Under the pieces are notes generated by a model. The model was not told the origin of the DNA and searched no databases. It saw only the letters and a list, made by a program, of their open reading frames with translations. DNA of 64,000 nucleotides from Myxococcus stipitatus. GTDB lineage: Bacteria > Myxococcota > Myxococcia > Myxococcales > Myxococcaceae. Below are positions 41,931-49,986 of this stretch, piece after piece. The position numbers and the translations under genes are program-made. How positions within the stretch are numbered: the first letter of the stretch is position 1; every line of letters starts with the position of its first letter. The stretch lies in contig NZ_JAKCFI010000005.1 of assembly GCF_021412625.1 (NCBI RefSeq), forward strand, positions 248,001 to 312,000, read 5' to 3'.

Positions 41931-42676
41931 GTCCGCCCCCCTCCGCCGACGACACCCTGCGCTTCACGGACGTGGGCATCGCGTTCGAGGGGGGCCGCCG
42001 CGTCCTCGACGGGCTGACGGCGAGCCTGTCCACGCGCGAGTTGACCTTCGTCGCGGGCGCGAGCGGCTCTGGCAAGAGCGTGCTGTGTCGGCTGGCGGTG
42101 GGGCTGCTGCGGCCGGACGCGGGACAGGTGGAGCTGTGGGGCACGCGGGTGGACGCGCTGCCCGAGCGGGAGCTGGTGCGGCTGCGACGCCAGGCGCCCT
42201 ATCTCGTCCAGGGGCCCGCGCTGCTCGACTGGCGGACGCTGCGGGAGAACGTGCGCTTGGCGGACCCGCGCGCGCCGGACGCGGACGTGGAGGACGCGCT
42301 CGGACAGGTGGGGCTGCTGGAGTGGGCGGACCGGCTGCCTCCGGAGGTCGGCCCGGGCGCCAAGAAGCGCGCGGCCATCGCGCGGGCCCTGGTGCTGAAG
42401 CCCCGCTACCTGCTGCTGGACGAGCCCACCACCGGGCTGGACCGTCGGGCGGCCGCGCAGGTGGAGGACGTGCTCGCCTCGCTGAAGGCGCGGGGCCTGG
42501 GCGGTCTGGTGGTGACCCACGACTACCGTCAGTTGAAGGGGCTCGCGGACCAGGTCCTGGTGGTGGCCCGGGGACGCGCGGCGTATCAAGGGCCACCGGA
42601 GGGCTTCCTCGCCTCCACCGAGCCCGCGTTGCGCGTGTTGACGGCGCCGTTCATGGAGGGCGCGACGGATGGATGA
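41927..42676 (+). CDS. MlaF-type ABC ATPase 2, degenerate signature
   Basis: A 249-aa ABC ATPase. Walker A VAGASGSGKSVLCRLAVGLL (Lys50), Q-loop YLVQGPALLDW, Walker B YLLLDEPTTGLD (catalytic Glu166 present), H-loop LVVTHDYRQL (His198 present). The signature, however, is PEVGPGAKKRAAIARAL: V-G-P-G in place of L-S-G-G. So this subunit has a working Walker site but a broken signature, the mirror image of ATPase 1. In a heterodimer the two intact halves would meet in one site and the two degenerate halves in the other. GTG start overlaps the previous stop; its 3' end overlaps the MCE gene by 8 bp. Confidence 0.88.
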   Translation: MSPPPSADDTLRFTDVGIAFEGGRRVLDGLTASLSTRELTFVAGASGSGKSVLCRLAVGLLRPDAGQVELWGTRVDALPERELVRLRRQAPYLVQGPALLDWRTLRENVRLADPRAPDADVEDALGQVGLLEWADRLPPEVGPGAKKRAAIARALVLKPRYLLLDEPTTGLDRRAAAQVEDVLASLKARGLGGLVVTHDYRQLKGLADQVLVVARGRAAYQGPPEGFLASTEPALRVLTAPFMEGATDG

Positions 42677-43679
42677 GCGACGGCTGGAGTTGAAGGTGGG
42701 CGCGCTGGTGCTGGCCGCCGTGACGGGAGTCCTCCTCCTGCTGTGGCTCATGGGCGAGCTGACGCTGGGCTCCTCTCCCGTGCTCGCGGTGGACTTCGGA
42801 CACACGGGCAATGTCGTGGAGGGGGCCCCCGTGAAGCTGGGGGGCGTCCAGGTGGGGCGCGTGCAGAGCATCACGTTGTTCCCGGACCGGCGCGACGCGA
42901 GCGGCCGTCCCCTCCCCGTGCGCATGGACCTGGCCGTCTCCGCCCCGTCCCTCGACGCGCTGCGCACGGATGCCCGCGTGACGGTGGCGACGGTGGGACT
43001 GCTGGGCGAGCCCTACCTGGAGCTGAATCCGGGCAACGCTCCGACCCCCCTGCCGAGGAGCGAGCCGCTGCGTGGCACGGACGCCCCCCGGTTGGACCTG
43101 CTGGCCGAGCAGCTCTCGCGCTTCGTGGACGTGATGTCGCGGATGCTGGAGAAGGACCCGGACGCGGTGACGAACCTCGTGGTGAACGTGTCGAGGCTGA
43201 CCAAGACGCTCGACGAGGTGCTCACGGAGAACAAGGGCGACGTGAAGGTGCTCGCGTCGGAGCTCGCCGGGGCGTCCCAGGACCTGCGACAGCTGGCCCG
43301 CCTCACCCGCGAGGCCTTCGAGCCCGGAGGCAAGGGCGCGCGCCTGCTCGATGACGCGGCGGCGTCCGCGGCCATCGTCCGTGGGGAGCTGCCCCGGCTC
43401 ACGAAGTCGGCGGCGACGACGCTGGACGGGCTGGCGGCGGTGACGGGCGCGCTGGGCCCCGAGGACGGGCAGCGGGTGAAGGTGGCGCTGGAGCGCGTCA
43501 CCACGGCGGCGGGTCAGCTGGAGTCCATCGCCGCGAGAGCCGACCGCGTCCTGGCGAGAATCGAGGCTGGCGAAGGCACCGTGGGGGCGATACTCCAGGA
43601 CCCGACGCTGTATGAAGAGCTGCGCACGCTCACCACGGACCTGCGCAAGCACCCGTGGAAGATTCTCTGGAAGGACTGA
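42669..43679 (+). CDS. MCE (MlaD-like) lipid-binding protein
   Basis: A 336-aa inner-membrane-anchored MCE protein. One N-terminal membrane helix (VGALVLAAVTGVLLLLWLMG) is followed by the MCE domain, residues about 40-125 (VLAVDFGHTGNVVEGAPVKL, GGVQVGRVQSITL, GLLGEPYLELNPG). A long helical region follows (LDLLAEQLSRFVDVMSRML to the end), probably a coiled-coil needle or scaffold longer than in MlaD but like the MCE proteins of Actinobacteria. It overlaps ATPase 2 by 8 bp. It receives lipid from the permease complex and passes it across the periplasm. No MlaB or MlaC gene was seen nearby. Confidence 0.92.
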   Translation: MDERRLELKVGALVLAAVTGVLLLLWLMGELTLGSSPVLAVDFGHTGNVVEGAPVKLGGVQVGRVQSITLFPDRRDASGRPLPVRMDLAVSAPSLDALRTDARVTVATVGLLGEPYLELNPGNAPTPLPRSEPLRGTDAPRLDLLAEQLSRFVDVMSRMLEKDPDAVTNLVVNVSRLTKTLDEVLTENKGDVKVLASELAGASQDLRQLARLTREAFEPGGKGARLLDDAAASAAIVRGELPRLTKSAATTLDGLAAVTGALGPEDGQRVKVALERVTTAAGQLESIAARADRVLARIEAGEGTVGAILQDPTLYEELRTLTTDLRKHPWKILWKD

Positions 43680-43694
43680 GTTCCGCCGGGCGCC

Positions 43695-46460
43695 ATGTTT
43701 CGTCGTCTGCTCATCCTCTTCGATGCGGGCTCCGCGCCGGAGCAGGTGGTCCACGCCACGCGCGCGCTGTGCGAGGCCCCGGAGGCCGTGCACCTCTACG
43801 GCCTGGTCCCCGAGCGCAGCGAACTGGACGCGCCGCCCCCCGCGAGCCTCACCGTGCTCGACCGCTTCCATCAGGCCGTCCACCAGTGGAGCCCCACCGC
43901 GCACCTCAGCCAGGTCCTGGAGAGCCACCTGGACACGAGCGCCCTGCTGAGAGCGGCGGCGCGCCACGGCGCCGACCTGGTCGTCCTCGGCCCGCTGCTC
44001 GACTCGTCACCGCGAGCCAGGGTGGCGACGATGCTCGGCCTCGCGCTGCGCGAGCACCTCCCCGTGCTCTCCATCGGGAGGGCCTCCGCCGCACCGCCCG
44101 CCGACCCACCACGCGTGGCGCTCGCGGTGGCGCCGGACGGGCGGGGCCTGGGCGCGGTGGCCACCTTCCTATCCCGCTGCGCCCTCCCCTCGGAACTCGT
44201 CGCGCTCACCACGGGCTCCGCGACACAGGAGCATGCCCGGGACTTCGAGGCCCTGTCGGGCGCGCTGGGCATCTCCCAGACGCTCCACGTGGAGTCGCTC
44301 GTGGGGGACGCCGCGGGCGGGCGCGCGGAGGCGTTCGACGCGGCGGCGCTCCGATGCGGCGCGGGCCTGCTGCTCGCGCCGCTCGACGCGGTGGCGGACG
44401 TCGAGGCGCTGATGCTGGGGGTCTTCGGCGCCAGGGCCCTCCAGGAGGCGCGCGTCCCCATCCTGCTGCTGCCGCGAACGCAGGCATCCACGTCGTTGTT
44501 CGACGAGCGCCTCGTCGTCTCCGATTCCATCGTGGCGAACGGGTTGGACCCGCGATTCGCGGTGGAGCAGGTCGGCTTCATGTCCAGCGTCTCGGTGCCG
44601 GACTCGGGCACCCTGACGCTGTTCGCGGGCGGCGCGAGCCTCGGTGAGTGGCGCCAGGAAGGGGGCGTCGCCGTGCTCCCCGCGTCGCGCCTCGACCCCG
44701 GGGGCGGCACGCGGGCCCTGGCGATCTCACGCTCCGGCCCCACCGCGCCCCGAGCGCTCGCCGCCTGCCACGTGCTCCGACCGGAGAAGCCGCTGGTCCT
44801 CATCGACAGCGTCCTGGAAGAAGAGCCGCTCGAAGCGGCGTATCTGCTCGCGGGCGAGGCGTGTCATCCCGTCTTCGTGCGCATGCGGGACAGCACGTCG
44901 CTCGAGGAGCACCGGGAGCGCCTGCGCGAGCTGCTGCCGGACCTCGCGTGGCCCCACCTGCTCGACGCCTCGGCCTGGCTGGACGACGCGCGCGCGGAGG
45001 ACGTGCCGCGACAGGTGGCTGGGCTGCGGCTCCTGCGGGTGGCCACGCGCCTCGCGGCGGCGGGCATCGCCATCTCCGCCGTCGTCATCCAGGACCCAGA
45101 CGGGCAGAAACCCCACCACCCGTTCCTGCGCACCCTCACGCCCAACGAATGCCTGGACCTGCCGCGTGGCAAGCCGCTGCCGCCGCTGCCCACGCCGAGC
45201 GAAGCGGACCCGTGCGCGCGGGAGCTGCTCTTCGCGGGGTGCACGCCGAGCATGGAGGGGCACGACATCGACTTCGAGCTCGACAACGCGCGGGCGCGCG
45301 AGTCGGTGCTCGCCGCCATCGACGCGGCGCGCGTCACCGTCCATTGGCAGTGCTACATCGTCGAGGACGACCCCATCACCGGACGCGTCACCGCCGCGTT
45401 GAAGCGCGCGGCGGCGCGAGGGGTCCGCGTGCGGTTCCTGGCGGATGCGCTCTACAGCGGGCACGACTCGTTCGGCGCCATGAATCCGGCGCTCGTCTCG
45501 CTCGCGGCGACGCCGGGGGTGGACGTGCGCGCCATCTCCCCGCTCGTGGGCGGCCCCAGCCTGTCGGAGCTGAAGCAGCGCAACCACCGCAAGCTCGTCG
45601 TCATCGACTCGGCCCGGGCCGTCGTCACCGGCCGCAACCTGGGCGCGCCCTACTACACCGGCTTCGACGAGGTGGAGCTCCATCGCGAGTCGCACTACCG
45701 CGACATCCCCTGGCTCGACTGTGGCGCGCGGCTGGAGGGGCCGCTGGTGGGCGTCGTGGAGCGTGCGTTCCTCGCCGAGTGGAGCCGCGCGGGAGGAGAC
45801 ACCTTCGACATCCCGCCGTCGCCACCCCGGGGGACGATGCGCGCGCGGCTCACGCTCCATGAAGGGCTCGGGGACACGCACACGCTCGACACGCAGCTGG
45901 CGCTCATCCGACGGGCCCGCTCGCGGTTGGTGCTCGTGAACACCTTCCCGCTCCTCCTGGAGCTCCAGAACGCGCTCGTCGCCGCGATTCGCCGGGGCGT
46001 GCGCGTGGAGGTGCTCTTCGGCAGCGTGCGCCCCCACCACGGCCCGGAGCGGACGTACTTCCCGGGCGGGGCCATCCGCGAGGTGGCGGACCGGTACGTC
46101 CGCAGCCGGCTGGACGCGGTCATCGCCGCGGGAGGGGTCGCCTACGAGATGGCGATGCCGCCTCGCGCCGGCTGGGAGCCGGGCCTGGAGCGTGTCGCGC
46201 CCCACGTCCACGCGAAGCTCCTCGTGAGCGACGAGGAGACGGTGGCGGTGGGCAGCGCCAACCTCGACGTCACCGCGGCCTACTGGGAGAGCGAGGCGCT
46301 CCTCCTGGTGGAGGACGCGGCCGCCGCCCGGAAGCTGCTCGCGGAGCTGGAGGCCCTGTTCGCCACGTCTCGCCGGATCGACCGGGAGGACGCCCACTGG
46401 CGCGCCGAGGCCGAGCACCGCTCCTGGGTCGGCAGGAACTGGCCGTCCCTCGTGGGGTAG
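43695..46460 (+). CDS. USP-USP-phospholipase D fusion (cardiolipin synthase-like)
   Basis: A 921-aa protein, 15 bp after the MCE gene. Residues 1-130 and about 140-275 resemble universal stress protein folds (HGADLVVLGPLLDSSPRARV ... LPVLSIG; GAGLLLAPLDAVADVEALML ... VPILLLPR). Residues about 276-530 are unassigned. Residues about 540-890 form two PLD half-domains with HKD motifs: NHRKLVVIDSARAVVTGRN (His631) and VHAKLLVSDEETVAVGSAN (His839), spaced as in cardiolipin synthases and phospholipases. No membrane segment or signal peptide. Being in the lipid-transporter operon, it may produce or modify the transported lipid (inference). Such a USP-PLD fusion is not one I recognise. Confidence 0.85.
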   Translation: MFRRLLILFDAGSAPEQVVHATRALCEAPEAVHLYGLVPERSELDAPPPASLTVLDRFHQAVHQWSPTAHLSQVLESHLDTSALLRAAARHGADLVVLGPLLDSSPRARVATMLGLALREHLPVLSIGRASAAPPADPPRVALAVAPDGRGLGAVATFLSRCALPSELVALTTGSATQEHARDFEALSGALGISQTLHVESLVGDAAGGRAEAFDAAALRCGAGLLLAPLDAVADVEALMLGVFGARALQEARVPILLLPRTQASTSLFDERLVVSDSIVANGLDPRFAVEQVGFMSSVSVPDSGTLTLFAGGASLGEWRQEGGVAVLPASRLDPGGGTRALAISRSGPTAPRALAACHVLRPEKPLVLIDSVLEEEPLEAAYLLAGEACHPVFVRMRDSTSLEEHRERLRELLPDLAWPHLLDASAWLDDARAEDVPRQVAGLRLLRVATRLAAAGIAISAVVIQDPDGQKPHHPFLRTLTPNECLDLPRGKPLPPLPTPSEADPCARELLFAGCTPSMEGHDIDFELDNARARESVLAAIDAARVTVHWQCYIVEDDPITGRVTAALKRAAARGVRVRFLADALYSGHDSFGAMNPALVSLAATPGVDVRAISPLVGGPSLSELKQRNHRKLVVIDSARAVVTGRNLGAPYYTGFDEVELHRESHYRDIPWLDCGARLEGPLVGVVERAFLAEWSRAGGDTFDIPPSPPRGTMRARLTLHEGLGDTHTLDTQLALIRRARSRLVLVNTFPLLLELQNALVAAIRRGVRVEVLFGSVRPHHGPERTYFPGGAIREVADRYVRSRLDAVIAAGGVAYEMAMPPRAGWEPGLERVAPHVHAKLLVSDEETVAVGSANLDVTAAYWESEALLLVEDAAAARKLLAELEALFATSRRIDREDAHWRAEAEHRSWVGRNWPSLVG

Positions 46461-46546
46461 CGCCGCCCTCCTCCCCTGACGGATGGACGCGTCAGCGCGC
46501 GCACGGCGACCGCGTCCCTGGCGGCGCCGCGCCCCGCCGCGCCATC

Positions 46547-47404
46547 ATGGAGCCGCCCATGTCCTCCCAGCCCGACACGCTCTTCTTCGCCGCGGTGGGC
46601 GACGTGCATGGCCACATGGACCGGATGGTGCGTGACCTCCAGGACTGGTCCCGAAAGGCGCGCCAGTCGCTGGCCTTCGTCCTCCAGGTCGGGGACTTCG
46701 AGCCCCACCGGGACGAGGCGGACCTCGCCACCATGGCGGCGCCCGCGCGCTACAAGCGCCTGGGGGACTTCGCGGCCTACCACCAACGACGCCGCCGCTT
46801 CCCCTGGCCCGTGTACTTCATCGGCGGAAACCACGAGCCGCATGGACACCTCGACGCGACGCCCGACGGCTTCGAGGTGGCGCCGGACTGCCACTACCTG
46901 GGCCGGGTGGGCATCCGCGAGCTCCACGGGGTGCGCGTGGTGGGCCTGTCCGGCGTCCACGACGAGGCGGCCTTCACCCGCCGGAGGCCTCCGCTGTCCC
47001 GCCTGGGGAGCGTCTCCAACAAGGACTTCACGTACTTCACCGAGGAGGACGTCGAGCGGGCGATGGAGGCGGGCACCGCGGACGTCCTGCTCCTGCATGA
47101 CTGGCCCTCCGGCGTCATCGCGGCCGAGGACGGGGCGGACTTCCTGGGCCGACGTCGCAGCCCGAGCCGGGAGGAGGTGGGCAACCCCTACGCGCGGCTG
47201 CTCGTGGACGCGCTCCGCCCCCGGCTGGTGCTGTGCGGCCACCTGCACCGGGCCTACCGGGGCTGGGTGGAGCACGCGGAGGACGTCCGCTCCCGGGTGT
47301 GTTGCCTGTCCAGCGTCGAGGAGGGCCCCGGGGCCCTCGCCGTCTTCCGCGTCATGGGGGAGACTCTCCAGGAGGTGACCTGGATGGGGGTTCCCGAGCC
47401 CTGA
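46547..47404 (+). CDS. Metallophosphoesterase resembling RNA lariat debranching enzyme
   Basis: A 285-aa calcineurin-like phosphoesterase. Metal motifs: AAVGDVHGHMDRMV, LQVGDFEPHRDEADLATMAA, YFIGGNHEP, LLLHDWPSGVIA and LVLCGHLHRAYRG. The second block and the following ARYKRLGDFAAYH, GFEVAPDCHYLGRVGI and VVGLSGVHDEAAF closely follow the layout I remember for eukaryotic Dbr1 (GDF-x-R-x-EADL-x-M, GGNHE, SHDWP, HLH), which cuts 2'-5' branches in intron lariats. Here the first metal site has Asp-x-His (GDVH) instead of the Cys found in Dbr1. A second start at 46559 is possible. Its substrate in bacteria is unknown. Confidence 0.85.
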   Translation: MEPPMSSQPDTLFFAAVGDVHGHMDRMVRDLQDWSRKARQSLAFVLQVGDFEPHRDEADLATMAAPARYKRLGDFAAYHQRRRRFPWPVYFIGGNHEPHGHLDATPDGFEVAPDCHYLGRVGIRELHGVRVVGLSGVHDEAAFTRRRPPLSRLGSVSNKDFTYFTEEDVERAMEAGTADVLLLHDWPSGVIAAEDGADFLGRRRSPSREEVGNPYARLLVDALRPRLVLCGHLHRAYRGWVEHAEDVRSRVCCLSSVEEGPGALAVFRVMGETLQEVTWMGVPEP

Positions 47405-47522
47405 GAACACGGGACCAGGCGGGCGGGCACGAGGAGGGGGTACCCCCGGGAAGACGCTCCTGGGGGACACTCGGGCGATTCTTCGAGCCACGGGAGGAGG
47501 ACCCGATGGTACAAGCCCGCCC

Positions 47523-49271
47523 GTGACTTCCGTTCCGCCGTCCGCCGCCCCCGATGCCACCTTCGAGTCCCTGGGCCTCAAGCCGCAGCTCGTGGAGGCG
47601 CTCAGTGCCCTCGGTTACGAGGAGCCCACCCCCATCCAGCATGCCTCCCTCCCGCCCCTGCTCGCGGGGAAGGACCTGCTGGGCATCGCCGCCACCGGCA
47701 CCGGCAAGACGGCGGCCTTCTCCCTCCCGCTGCTCCACCACCTGACGCCCGGCGAGAGTGGCCCGCACGCCACGAGCGCCCTGGTGCTCGTGCCCACGCG
47801 CGAGCTGGCCATGCAGGTCTCCGAGGCCATCCACCGTTACGGCCAGAAGCTGGGCGCCACGGTGCTGCCGCTGTACGGCGGGCAGGTCATCGGGCAGCAG
47901 CTGCGCGTGCTCAAGCGCGGCGTGGACGTCGTCGTGGCCACGCCCGGCCGCGCGCTGGACCACCTGCGCCGGGGCACGCTCCAGCTGGACAACGTGCGCA
48001 CCGTGGTGCTCGACGAGGCGGACGAGATGCTCGACATGGGCTTCGCGGACGACCTGGAGGCCATCCTCTCCGAGACGCCCGAGGACCGGCAGACGGCCCT
48101 TTTCTCCGCCACCCTCCCCCCTCGCATCGCCAGTATCGCCGAGCGCCACATGCGCGAGCCGGTGCGCGTGCGCATCGCCAAGGAGAAGGTGGAGCCGGGC
48201 GAGCTGCCCCGCATCCGTCAGACGGCCTACATCATCCCGCGCGCGTTCAAGATCGCCACGCTCAGCCGGCTGCTCGACGTGGAGTCCCCCACCGCCGCCA
48301 TCATCTTCTGCCGGACCCGCACGGAGGTGGACGACCTCACGGTATCCCTCAACGGGCGCGGCTGGCGCTCCCACGCGCTGCACGGCGGCATGACGCAGGA
48401 GCAGCGCGACCGGGTCATCAAGCAGCTCAAGTCCCACGGCACGGACCTGCTCGTGGCCACCGACGTGGCGGCGCGCGGCCTGGACATCCCCCGGTTGTCG
48501 CACGTGGTGAACTTCGACGTCCCCAACGCTCCGGAAGCGTACGTGCACCGCATCGGCCGCACGGGCCGCGCTGGCCGCGAGGGCGTGGCGATCACCCTGG
48601 TGGAGCCGCGCGAGCACCGCTTCCTGCGCAACATCGAGCGCGTCACCGGCCAGCGAATCGAGGTGGCCACCGTCCCCACCGTTGCGGACCTGCGCGCGAA
48701 GAAGCAGGAGATGCTCCGCGCCACCCTGCGGGAGATCCTCGTGGCCGGCGGGCTGGACTCGTTCCGCGGCGTCGTCGAGGACCTGGCCAGCGAGTACGAG
48801 CCGCTCGACATCGCGGCGGCGGCGGTGAAGCTCTACCAGGAGTCCCAGGACGAGGGCCGGGCCAAGGAGGAGGAGGAGGAGATCCCCACCCTGGCTCCGC
48901 CCCAGGAGAAGCGCGGCAAGCCGGACCGGGGCGGACGCTTCGAGCGGCCCGGCCGTCCCGGCGCGCCGGCGGAAAGAGGAGGCCCCGCGGGCGCGAGGCC
49001 CCCGCGGCGCCCCACGCGAGACGCCCCCGAGTGGGACATCACCCGCCTCTGGATTGGCGCGGGCCGTCAGGCCGGCATGCGCCCCGCGGACCTGGTGGGC
49101 GCCATCGCCGGCGAGGCGGGCCTGGAGTCGTCGCGCATCGGCGCCATCCAGATCACCGACGGCTTCTCGCTGGTGGAGGTGCCGGAGGCCGACGCCAACC
49201 GCGTCATCGCCGCGCTGAAGTCCGCGACGATCCGCGGCCGCAAGGTGCTGGTCCGCAAGGACCGGGGCTGA
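47523..49271 (+). CDS. DEAD-box RNA helicase with DbpA-like C-terminal domain
   Basis: A 582-aa RNA helicase. Q motif with F-x-x-LGL (FESLGLKPQLVEALSALG), then AATGTGKTAAF (motif I), PTRELAMQ (Ia), ATPGR (Ib), LDEADEML (II), FSATLP (III), GLDIPRLSHVVNFD (V) and HRIGRTGRAGREG (VI). Residues about 440-500 are an Arg/Gly/Pro-rich linker. The last 75 residues (ITRLWIGAGRQAGMRPADLV ... GRKVLVRK) match the DbpA RNA-binding domain that recognises 23S rRNA helix 92 in E. coli DbpA, and is shared with DeaD/CsdA-like enzymes. Ribosome assembly or cold adaptation is likely. GTG start; convergent with the next gene, 6 bp apart. Confidence 0.95.
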   Translation: MTSVPPSAAPDATFESLGLKPQLVEALSALGYEEPTPIQHASLPPLLAGKDLLGIAATGTGKTAAFSLPLLHHLTPGESGPHATSALVLVPTRELAMQVSEAIHRYGQKLGATVLPLYGGQVIGQQLRVLKRGVDVVVATPGRALDHLRRGTLQLDNVRTVVLDEADEMLDMGFADDLEAILSETPEDRQTALFSATLPPRIASIAERHMREPVRVRIAKEKVEPGELPRIRQTAYIIPRAFKIATLSRLLDVESPTAAIIFCRTRTEVDDLTVSLNGRGWRSHALHGGMTQEQRDRVIKQLKSHGTDLLVATDVAARGLDIPRLSHVVNFDVPNAPEAYVHRIGRTGRAGREGVAITLVEPREHRFLRNIERVTGQRIEVATVPTVADLRAKKQEMLRATLREILVAGGLDSFRGVVEDLASEYEPLDIAAAAVKLYQESQDEGRAKEEEEEIPTLAPPQEKRGKPDRGGRFERPGRPGAPAERGGPAGARPPRRPTRDAPEWDITRLWIGAGRQAGMRPADLVGAIAGEAGLESSRIGAIQITDGFSLVEVPEADANRVIAALKSATIRGRKVLVRKDRG

Positions 49272-49277
49272 GCGCCG

Positions 49278-49958
49278 TCAGGGCTCGGCCCACTGCCTCA
49301 GGAGGTTGTGGTACACGCCGGTCAGCATCACCAGGGAGGGGCTCGCGGGCACCTCCTGGTTGAGCCGCATGATGGCGGTGTCCAGGTCGAAGAGCAGCGA
49401 GCGCTGGGAGGATTCGCGCACCAGGCTCTGGAGCCAGAAGAACGACGCGAGCCGCACGCCGCGCGTCACGGGCGTGACGTGGTGCAGGCTCGTGGACGGG
49501 TACAGGATGAGGTCACCCGCCGGCAGCTTCACCGAGTGGTCGCCGTAGGTGTCCTCCACCACCAGCTCGCCGCCGTCGTAGCTGTCCGGCTCGGAGAGGA
49601 AGAGCGTCGCGGACAGGTCCGTCCGGATGCGCTGGCCCGTGCCGGGGACAGCGCGGATGGCGTTGTCGACGTGCGAGCCGAACGTCATGCTCGTGTCGTA
49701 GCGGTTGAACAGCGGCGGGAAGACGCGTTGGGGCAGCGCGGCGGAGATGAACAGCGCGTTCTTCTCCAGCGCCGCGCCCACCAGCGCCCCCAGCTCACGC
49801 GCGGCGACGCCGCCCTCCGCCAGCTGGAGGTTCTTCTTCACCTGACCGGACTGGTGGCCGGCGGTGATTCGGCCGTCCACCCAGTCCGCCTTCTCCATCA
49901 CTTCCCGGCAATGGGCCACCTCGGTGGCGGTCAGCACGTTGGGGATGTGGACCATCAT
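49278..49958 (-). CDS. Fe(II)/2-oxoglutarate-dependent hydroxylase, PiuC/YbiX type
   Basis: A 226-aa PKHD-type dioxygenase. The double-stranded beta helix carries the metal triad His-x-Asp ([11 protein letters not shown]) and distal His ([13 protein letters not shown]), with the 2-oxoglutarate Arg in the same stretch. [20 protein letters not shown] and [12 protein letters not shown] are typical of YbiX/PiuC. These genes commonly sit beside catecholate siderophore receptors, and this one is 28 bp downstream of such a receptor on the same strand. The substrate is unknown in general. Confidence 0.92.
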   Translation of the reverse strand: MMVHIPNVLTATEVAHCREVMEKADWVDGRITAGHQSGQVKKNLQLAEGGVAARELGALVGAALEKNALFISAALPQRVFPPLFNRYDTSMTFGSHVDNAIRAVPGTGQRIRTDLSATLFLSEPDSYDGGELVVEDTYGDHSVKLPAGDLILYPSTSLHHVTPVTRGVRLASFFWLQSLVRESSQRSLLFDLDTAIMRLNQEVPASPSLVMLTGVYHNLLRQWAEP

Positions 49959-49986
49959 GTGGGGGGCCTTTCGCCGGGGAGCGGGA

